64,000 bases of DNA from Bryopsis sp. KO-2023 (Eukaryota > Chlorophyta > Ulvophyceae > Bryopsidales > Bryopsidaceae): contig BSYQ01000014.1 in NCBI GenBank assembly GCA_030272585.1, positions 1,054,001 through 1,118,000 of the forward strand. The letters run 5' to 3'. The notes beneath the pieces were generated by a model. The model made no database searches. It worked only from the letters and a program-made list of their open reading frames with translations, and was not told the origin of the DNA. The translations under genes and the position numbers were made by a program. Shown here one piece after another: positions 56,840 through 64,000 of this stretch. Positions within the stretch are counted from its first letter, which is position 1; each line of letters starts with the position of its first letter.

Positions 56840-56872
56840 TGCAACGACTTCTTTCGGAGGCGCAGGAAAGCG
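56840..56872 (+). promoter_or_regulatory. Probable polypurine tract of the LTR element
   Basis: GGAGGCGCAGGAAAGCG directly precedes the 3' LTR. Only moderately purine-rich, so the assignment rests on position. Confidence 0.4.
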
Positions 56873-57066
56873 TGTGGAATACAGTAAATGGGATCAGAAC
56901 TGAGTCGGTCATGGGGTTTAGTCGGGAAGACTCGGAGGACAAGGAAGAGATTTAAGGAAGAAGGTGGTTGGGTGTATGGTCGTTTATTTTGCTTACATTG
57001 TGTAAAGCGTTCTTTGGCGGCCGTTTCACCACTCGGTATCGCTGTTGCGAACGAGTGTATTCAACA
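56873..57066 (+). repeat. 3' long terminal repeat
   Basis: 194 bp, matching the 5' LTR base for base as far as I can compare by eye. Confidence 0.95.
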
Positions 57067-57099
57067 AGACACAAAAAAATGCCTCTTGGACAATGGTGG

Positions 57100-57177
57100 T
57101 GCAATAAAAAAAAACAAAAAAATCTGCCGCACCTCCTGTACAATGTAATTTGATGTTCGTTCTGTTTGCAATAAAAA
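57100..57177 (+). mobile_element. Mini-insertion, 56 bp, 11-bp target duplication
   Basis: Insert 57111-57166 contains GCACCTCCTGTACAATGTAA and TTTGATGTTCGTTCTG, flanked by TGCAATAAAAA at 57100-57110 and 57167-57177. The A-rich flank weakens certainty. Confidence 0.5.
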
Positions 57178-57179
57178 TT

Positions 57180-58270
57180 CCTCCAGAAACGTGGCAGCCT
57201 TGATTTTTGCCTGGTAAGGGGACTGCGTTGAAAACCTGGTAGGAAAAGTCCCCGCGAGTGTTATGCAGGGCTGAAGTTTTATCTTCTGTCAATTTAATTT
57301 TCCCCACACATCGTGGCCTTCGCTTTTTTTTATGAGTCGCTGTTGCGGAATCGCTTCTTTTGCACCAGCGGAGTGCTTTTTTTCTGTTTTTTCAGAGGCC
57401 CGGGCTTCTGCGCATGTAGTTTTTGGTTTGGGTTTGGTTTGGGTTTTTTCTGTTGTTGATTGCGAGGTGGAATTACGTTCGACAACCCCCTATGCGTCCA
57501 CAAAGGAATATATCGAAATCAATCAATCAATAATTACGTATTTGTATATGGGGAGAAGTTTGGTGGGTTTTTTTTCTTCTTCTTCTCTGGAGTTTCAGCG
57601 GTGGTGTACCCACTCATTGATATATGGTGGAATAATATCAATTTTTAGTTTGGTTTTGTGTTTGGGGTATTTGTATATACAACCCACAGCAAAAGAGAGC
57701 CATGATGCTGGAACAAGAACGACAAAGAGAAAAACCTTGTGTTCATATACTCTTAAGAGTGGTGGAACAATGTTGTTACTTATGGACACGATATGGAATT
57801 ATTATTACCACGGAGAAAAACACAAGCAAATGCCTTGGTGATCAACTTCTTTCAAAGTTTCCGAAAAAAGACGCACGAAGAGGCGTTGAAAGTTTCAGAA
57901 TCTTTCAGACTTTTCAATTCCAATGCGGAAAATTCAAGCTTGCTTCTTGAAGGGGTGATACGTTAAGAATTGAAATTGAAGGAAGCAGGTCGTTCGCCTT
58001 CTACGTAGCATTCCGACCCTCCCCCGCCCCCCAAAAAATAGTCAGGCAAGCAAATTTTCACCAAAATGAACAAGTACAAAAGCATTTGATCGAGCGACAC
58101 TGAAGTTACAGGGAATCTCAATGCAATCTGTTTTCAAAATGTAACAGGGTTTTTCTCAGATGTCTTGGACAGGTCTCATCAGGGGAGGGCTAGGCACACA
58201 AACATCTCATCATTGAAGTTTCAATCAACCAGGTGTCTTGCATCACTTTGATTCCATAATCAAAAACCAC
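57180..58270. other. Intergenic, no supported gene
   Basis: A (TTTGGG)n-like run near 57422-57447 and (ATCA)n at 57509-57530 followed by ATAATTACGTATTTG, similar to the (TTGA)-tailed insertion at 5949. 58100-58270 is the P2 3' flank (inverse of 63690-63860). Confidence 0.5.
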
Positions 58271-60010
58271 ATTTCAGGAGATATGCAATCGAAAAAGCTC
58301 CGCACCAGCAGTTGATTTGATCCAATCAGAAAAGGGCACTATGTTGGTGTGGACATCAGGCCTGGACCCTCCGCACTCATGGGAAGAGCCCACAATCCCA
58401 ACCAAAACATCATTCGCCCTGCTTTTACCGGGTAGGACGATGGGGCCTCCATCGTCACCTTGGCAAGACACACACCTCGACTCAGTGCTTCCTTTTGCCT
58501 CCAGAGAATTCCTGATGAAGCAATCAATCTACTGAAACTGTTGTTCACCTTGACAAGAGCCACCCCCATCTCCACCCATGCAGATCTGGTGTTTGGGCAC
58601 GAATCTGTGCAACTTTCGCCTGCAGCGCACCCTACTGATGAAATCCACCTGGACAACCTGGGCGATGTCAGAAAATCCCGAATCCTGTCGTGTTCGACCC
58701 CACCCAATGGATCTCAGGAGATGGCCATTCTGTGGGCGAAAGCTGGTGCTGGTTGGGATTCGAGCAGGGGCTTGGTTTGCTGCACTTGAAAGCTCCAAAA
58801 TGGCAAGATCTGGGGATCCCCTGGATTTGTAGTCAGGGTGGAGGAAAACATTTTGGGTAGAGATGACCTGCTCGTCCACAAAACAAAAGGCTTGGAGGAC
58901 TTCTAACCATCATTCTGTGGAGGAAATACCCCTTCCCCCACTCCACCAAGTCTGACTCAACATACCCACCCTGTGCACATGGATGCATCAGTAGAGGGGT
59001 CCCACATGGTGCATCCTAATGGCCTGTTAGTAGTCGGTGGTATTTTTGCGCAGTGACAGCACATGTTGTCGAGGGGTGCGCCGTTGGGAGCTTGTTCACA
59101 TTCGTGATCGATTTCGTACCTGGATCCCATTGCCTGACGTCTTTGACAAGTAGGCGGAGCCGACGACGACTTGAGGTCGACTGTCGGTCGACGTTGTGGA
59201 CGAGTCGACGCAGTGCGCTGCTGTCAAAACGTGTCTATTCCCCACCAGTACGCCGGCGCAGAAGTAACCCAGATCAGATCTTCTCCGCAAGGAAACAGTG
59301 TAAGGATAAGAGCTGGTCGCGGATGACCTGAAGATGCGTGCAGGTGTACCCCCGCTGCCAGTGGATTCTACAGTCCCGTCGTCCATCGTTTCTACAGCAC
59401 TGTTTATCGACGCAGCCTCCTGGCCAGGGGTGTTTGGGGTGGCGTCCCTTTGTCCAGTCACTGAGCACCAAGCCAAAAAGATTCATGAAAACAAAGAAAC
59501 ACGTCTGCGTTGCTGCCCTCTTCGACATGATTGTCTGTTTAACGAAGACAATAGTATTTCTTTCCAGTTTTCTTCAAGGCTGTGCGTTCGGAATGGTAGC
59601 TGTACTTTAAGGCCGTTTGTCTCGCTGTAAACCGAGATGCGCGTGGTTCGGGGACAAATAGTGAAGCAGTCCCAGTGCCTACCACGCGGTGAGCTGACCT
59701 TTCGTGGTTGCTGCGTGCAAGAGGACAACGCAGAGACACAATATTCTGGTATGTCGGCAAGTAAAATTCATGTCAGCCTGCGGCGGGACAAGCCCTGGTC
59801 GCAGGTTGAACGCTCCTTTACGAAGGAACGATGGAAAAACTGTCGAGGTTCTGTTTTTTTGAAGGAGAGGCGAGCTGTTTCACACACTTGCAAGTCAGAC
59901 GACGAGTTCAGACATCAGGGTGCAGTGCGGAGAAAAAAAATTGATGTGGCAGTTTTCACACTTTTCATTTTCCGCTACTGTAGGGTTGTTCATGCGTTTT
60001 TCATTCTAGT
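58100..60010 (-). repeat. Left arm of the head-to-head protease duplication
   Basis: Reverse complement of about 61555-63860, covering the gene, promoter region and 3' flank. The two differ by the MITE in P3 intron 1 and scattered changes. Confidence 0.85.
58274..59528 (-). CDS. S1 protease homolog P2, Ser replaced by Asp, frame broken once
   Basis: Minus-strand exons 59528-59120, 58867-58549 and 58458-58274. Motifs: SYPYTVSLRRRSDLGYFCAG, LTAAHCVD, PDLAILEL, HQICMGGDGGGSCQ and GDDGGPIVLPGK; ends ELFRLHIS stop. The nucleophile position is Asp. The signal region (MSKRAATQTCFFVFMNL) is out of frame with the domain because of one extra base in CTTTTTGG, where P3 has CGTCTTG; exon 1 is 409 nt, one more than a multiple of three. 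Head-to-head with P3 and nearly identical in exons 2-3. Confidence 0.75.
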
Positions 60011-61050
60011 TTCGACGCTTCCGCACCCCGAAATTCCAACTTTCACTACAAAAGTACTCAACTCTTTCTGATGGTCGTGCAATGCAAACTTCGCGTCGGG
60101 ATTTCGATCTCTGGTGAGGCGATTCGATTCCTCAGAAACATCCTCGATGAACGAAGCCCCCCCCTTCCTCAGTCAAGGCCAGTAGAGTGGAGTCCGTCAG
60201 TGCACATGCTGCGCGAAGGGGACACGACTTGGGGTGAAAGGATAAGGAGCGCATGAGGGTTGGGAGAGATCTTGTGGAAGATTTTCGGGCTGTCCAGAAC
60301 ATTAGAGAAGACGGGTGCACTTGTCTTCTTACACTCGTCCACGTCGAAAGGCGTGTGAGTTTCATCTTTCCTCCCCGAACATCTCGGTTTGCAGCGACTC
60401 ACCGAGACAAACGGCCTTTAAATCGAAGCTGTCGTTCCGAACGGGTAGAAAAGTGAAGAAACAGTCTTGCTTCCTCTCATGTGAAGAACGCAACATCCCA
60501 CACGTGCACCTTCTCTTTCAGACGTTTTCGATCGTTTTTGAATGGAGGTCAGTGGGAAAGGTGTTCCAGCAAAGAGGCTGACTGGGAAAGGAGTGAGTAC
60601 CGGTATTAGAACTGGTGAAAAAAAGTTTTAGAACGTTTCTCACGGGTTGTCCCACCGCTCATCGACGCATCCTGACGGACTCCACTCTACTGGCCTTGCC
60701 TGGTGTGTGGGGGGTGATTTTTACAACCCCTTGTTTCGTTCATCGACGATGTTTTTGCGGAATCGGATCGCCTGACCAGAGAGCGCAAGCGCGACGCGGA
60801 GTTCGCTTGCAAAACCATCAGAAAGAGTTGAGTATTGTAAGTGACAATTACGGGGTGAAGATGCGGGTGCGTCGAAACAAGAAAGAGTATGGGTTCGATG
60901 AGAGATAACACAACAGAGAGATCGAACGCAATGTGACTTACACCCAAAGACAAACAATGATCACTCTGGCCACCTTTTATCCATTCAATACCGATACTGA
61001 CTCCCAGAATAACCAAACCCCTATTACACCGGTCCGTATCTACAAACACT
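60011..61050. other. Centre of the palindromic protease region
   Basis: An inner inverted pair (about 60040-60200 and 60690-60860, sharing CTCAACTCTTTCTGATGG, AGGCGATTC and CATCCTCGATGAACGAA-type motifs). 60375-60530 resembles the promoter region of P1 (GAGACAAACGGCCTT; CATCCCACACGTG; CAGACGTTTT), so a fourth protease 5' end is probably buried here. No intact gene. Confidence 0.55.
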
Positions 61051-61078
61051 GATTGTCATTCAAAAGGAAAAAACAAAA

Positions 61079-61519
61079 TCACCCCCTCTCATAAGAAAAC
61101 GAATCACTAAAAATCGACGACCGTTCAAGCAACGCAGAAGCTAGCGAACGGTGCAAGGAAAGAGAAAGCTGTTGCCAGGCCCTTTCCACAACTATCGACG
61201 TAGAAAGGTTTTGAAGAGTGGTAACCATACGCGATAAAGAACGAACCAATGTTTGACTGTCAGACGAAAACCCCCCAAAAGTCTCTACTGCAAAACAAAT
61301 AAAATCCAAGCCCAACTCGTCACATTTTGACGCAGCCCGGCGTTTTCGATCCAGACCGCGCAGCAAACCAACCCCCGCTTCCCTGGAAGCCCTCAACAAA
61401 GAGCGAGATTGTAAAGGATGAGAAACCGTGACATCAATCGCACATGATTTGCCAAACCGCCAAGAGGGAATAAAAACATCCGCTGGGCGCTCAAAAGTGG
61501 AACAACCAAACCAGAGCAT
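61079..61519 (-). pseudogene. LINE fragment: C-terminal nuclease-like domain of a non-LTR retrotransposon
   Basis: A 146-codon minus-strand frame: CSTFERPADVFIPSWRFGKS, CAIDVTVSHPLQ, then a helical K/R-rich segment, KCDELGLDFICFAVETFGGF and SLSRMVTTLQNLSTSIV. The RPADVFIP..G..CAIDVTV pattern followed by C..LG..F...AVETFGG is that seen at the C-terminal end of many LINE ORF2-type proteins with PD-(D/E)xK-like elements. The reverse transcriptase is absent, so the copy is 5'-truncated. No (TTTG)n tail was seen next to it, so its relation to the mini-insertions is open. Confidence 0.6.
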
Positions 61520-62040
61520 CTCCTACTAACTGACATGCCCATCCCTGTTACAAAGAGAAACGCATGAACAAACCGTGCATTGGCGGAAAAAGGAAAGTGT
61601 GAAAACTGCCACATCACTTTTTTTCTCTACACTGCACCCTGATGTCTGAACTCGTCGTCTACAAGTGTGTGAAACAGCTCGCCTCTCCTTCAAAAAAACA
61701 GAACTTCCACAGTTTTTCCATCGTTCCTTCGTAAAGGAGGGTTCAACCTGCGACCAGCGCTTGTCCCGCCGCAGGCTGACATGAATTTTACTTGCCGACA
61801 TACCAGAATATTGTGTCTCTGCGTTGTCCTGTTGCACGCGTCCACCTCGAAAGGTCAGCTCACCGCGTGGTAGGCACTGGGATTGTTTCTCGGTGAAACT
61901 TGTTTCACCTTTTGTCCCCGAACCACGCGCACCTCGGTTTGTGGCGAGACAAACGGCCTTAAAGTACAGCTACTATTCCAAATGCACAGCCTTGAAAAAA
62001 ATTGAACAGAAATACTGTTGTCTTCGTTGAACAGACAATC

Positions 62041-63684
62041 ATGTCGAAGAGGGCAACAACCCAGACGTGTTTCTTTGTTTTCATGAATCGTCTTGCTTGG
62101 TGCTCAGTGACTGGACAGGACAGTGCTGCCACCCCAAGCGCCCCTGGCCAGGAGGCTGCGTCGATGAAAAGTGCTTTAAAAACAGCGGTCGATGTCACTG
62201 GAGACGCCACTGGCAGCGGGGGTACACCTGCACGCATCTTCAGGTCATCCGCGACCAGCTCTTATCCTTACACTGTTTCCTTGCGGAGAAGATCTGATCT
62301 GGGTTACTTCTGCGCCGGCGTACTGGTGGGGAATAGACACGTTTTGACAGCAGCGCACTGCGTCGACTCGTCCACAACGTCGACCGACAGTCGACCTCAA
62401 GTCGTCGTTGGCTCCGCGTACTTGTCAAAGACGTCAGGCAATGGGATCCAGGTACGAAATCGATCACGAATGTAAACAAGCTCCCAACCAGTGTATATTT
62501 TTGTGGCCCATTGTGGCCCTTTTGGCCCATTTTGGCCCCCAAAAAAATCAGAATGGCAAATTTTGGGGCCACAAAAGGGCCAAAATGTTTTAATAGAAGA
62601 CAAATTTGGGGCCACAAAAGGGCCACATTCCCCCGAAGTTTGTAAGGCCTGGGCCACATCCAAGAAATCAATCGAGTTCCCACAAAAATCAAAATCAACA
62701 ACATTAAGTAAATGCTTATAAACACCAAGCCTTGTAATTTTTGTTTTTGAAGTTGGGGCCACATTCTATTTTTTTCGGACAGATTGGGGCCACAAAAGGG
62801 CCACAACTGGATGAAACGGCCAAATTTAGGGCCACTTTGGGGCCAGTGAAATTGAAAAAAAATACACTGCTCCCAACGACGCACCCCTCGACAACATGTG
62901 CTGTCACTGCGCAAAAATACCACCGACTACTAACAGGTCATTAGGATCACCCACCATGTGGGACCCCTCTACTGATGCATCCAGGAGCTTTGGGTGGGTA
63001 TGTTGATTAAGACTTGGTGGAGTGGGGGAAGGGGTCATTGGAGGAATGCTGGTTAAAGTCCTCCTAGCCTTTTGTTTTGTGGACGGGCAGGTCATCTCTA
63101 CCCAAAATGTTTTCCTCCACCCCAACTACAAATCCAATCGATCCCCTGATCTTGCCATTTTGGAGCTCTCAAGTGCAGCAAACCAAGCCCCTGTTCGAAT
63201 CCCAACCAGCACCAGCTTTCGCCCACAGAATGGCAATCTCCTGAGATCCATTGGGTGGGGTCGAACACGACGGGATTCGGGATTTTCTGACATCGCACAG
63301 GTTGTCCAAGTGGATTTCATTGACACGAGGCGCTGCAGGCGAATATTGCGCAAACCCGCACCCAAACACCAGATCTGCATGGGTGGAGATGGGGGTGGCT
63401 CTTGTCAAGGTGAACAACAGTTGCAGTAGATTGATTGCTTCATCAGGAATTCTCTGGAGGCAAAAGGAACCACTGAGTCGAGGTGTGTGTCTTGCCAAGG
63501 TGACGATGGAGGCCCCATCGTCCTACCCGGTAAAAGCAGGGCGAATGATGTTTTGGTTGGGATTGTGGGCTCTTCCCATGAGTGCGGAGGGTCCAGGCCT
63601 GATGTCCACACCAACATAGTGCCCTTTTCTGATTGGATCAAGTCAACTGCTGGTGCGGAGCATTTCCGATTGCATATCTCCTGA
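62041..63684 (+). CDS. S1 protease homolog P3, intact frame, Ser replaced by Asp
   Basis: Three exons, 62041-62451, 63091-63409 and 63500-63684, joining in phase to 304 residues; the only copy with an unbroken frame. The N-terminus MSKRATTQTCFFVFMNRLAW is a weak signal peptide or anchor. A Thr/Ser/Ala-rich linker leads into SSYPYTVSLRRRSDLGYFCA, the His motif LTAAHCVD, the Asp motif PDLAILEL, HQICMGGDGGGSCQ and GDDGGPIVLPGK, ending WIKSTAGAEHFRLHIS. Ser of GDSGGP is Asp (GAT), so it should be a protease-fold protein without classical activity, perhaps a binding or decoy protein. Intron 1 holds a MITE absent from P2. The start is the ATG shared in position with P2. Confidence 0.8.
62489..62869. 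mobile_element. 381-bp hAT-like MITE in P3 intron 1
   Basis: Ends CAGTGTATATTTTTG and, inverted, CAGTGTATTTTTTTTC. An 8-bp target duplication CTCCCAAC lies at 62481-62488 and 62870-62877. The paralogous P2 intron has a single, uninterrupted copy of this site (about 59088-59097). The interior is full of GGGGCCACAAAAGGGCC and its complement. No coding capacity. Confidence 0.9.
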
Positions 63685-64000
63685 AATGTGGTTTTTGATT
63701 ATGGAATCAAAGTGATGCAAGACACCTGGTTGATTGAAACTTCAATGATGAGATTTTTTTTGTGTGCCTAGGCCTCCCCTGATGAGACCTGTCCAAGACA
63801 TCTGAGAAAAACCCTGTTACATCTTGAAAACAGATTGCATTGAGATTTCATGTAACTTCAGTGTCGCTTGATCAAGTGGTTTTGTACTTGTAAATCATTT
63901 TGGTGAAAATTGACTTGACTGACCACCCGAGCCAGTTCACATCCGGCTGGGGCTGGTGGCAGACTTACAACAATATTTCATGTCGATTTGAAACAAACCA

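Larger units (their letters stand above)
51004..57066 (+). mobile_element. Ty3/gypsy LTR retrotransposon, identical LTRs, interrupted by a MITE
   Basis: Two 194-bp LTRs (51004-51197 and 56873-57066, TGTGGAATAC...ATTCAACA) appear identical by eye. A 4-bp target duplication, AGAC, lies at 51000-51003 and 57067-57070. Domain order Gag, zinc knuckle, protease, reverse transcriptase, RNase H, integrase with C-terminal GPY-type motif (LWKGPYVIS) is that of Ty3/gypsy. Without the 469-bp MITE and its duplication the element is about 5.6 kb. Identical LTRs indicate a young insertion. Confidence 0.95.
61555..63860 (+). repeat. Right arm of the head-to-head protease duplication
   Basis: Inverse of 58100-60010; contains P3 and the 381-bp MITE. 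Confidence 0.85.

Noticed and set aside
1..64000. CRISPR arrays, operons, riboswitches, bacterial promoters
   Set aside because: The repeats here are minisatellites without regular unique spacers, and genes are split by introns; the DNA is eukaryotic.

Overview
The window is nuclear DNA of an intron-rich eukaryote, most likely a unicellular protist or alga. Reading frames are split by GT-AG introns of about 60-400 bp. The acceptor side is rich in T, and spacer DNA is full of long A/T homopolymers, microsatellites and minisatellites. There are no operons or ribosome binding sites. The families present (SPFH protein, SPRY/WD/ankyrin/six-helix channel, S1 protease homologs, Ty3/gypsy, CACTA and hAT-like transposons) do not fix the lineage, so I name no species.

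Layout. 1-2.6 kb: T-rich spacer with a 146-bp tandem repeat, then minus-strand exons of an unknown Pro/Thr-repeat protein. 3.3-5.6 kb: decayed minus-strand copy of the SPRY/WD channel gene. 6.5-7.9 kb: glycine-rich secreted protein gene (GRP1). 8.9-9.6 kb: minisatellites. 9.7-10.5 kb: broken minus-strand GRP4. 10.9-11.1 kb: three nested mini-insertions. 14.7-16.3 kb: protease-homolog gene P1. 17.4-19.7 kb: complete five-exon SPFH gene. 20.1-21.9 kb: two unrecognised genes. 22.9-25.2 kb: GRP relic and a second SPRY relic. 25.3-33.7 kb and 35.1-39.4 kb: two near-identical copies (A and B) of one segment, each with a GRP gene; copy A carries a 4.06-kb CACTA-type transposon with a broken ASNSD1-like gene inside it. 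40.6-50.9 kb: large minus-strand SPRY-SPRY-WD-ankyrin-channel gene. 51.0-57.1 kb: Ty3/gypsy element with identical LTRs, interrupted by a 461-bp hAT-like MITE. 58.3-63.7 kb: head-to-head protease-homolog genes P2 and P3 with a LINE fragment between them and a second hAT-like MITE in an intron of P3.

How it fits together. The host genes look membrane-associated or secreted: a gated channel with protein-interaction modules, an SPFH scaffold, Cys/Gly-rich secreted proteins and S1-fold proteins. All three S1 copies have Asp where the catalytic Ser should be. Most of the remaining structure comes from duplication and transposition, and several insertions can be dated against each other because an empty paralogous site lies in the same window. 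The least expected signal is a family of 15-60 bp insertions, each flanked by 9-16 bp direct repeats and carrying (TTTG)n or (TTGA)n tails. They look like extreme 5'-truncated retroposon ends.

Caution: several single-base frameshifts sit in homopolymer runs. They could be sequencing errors rather than true pseudogenisation.
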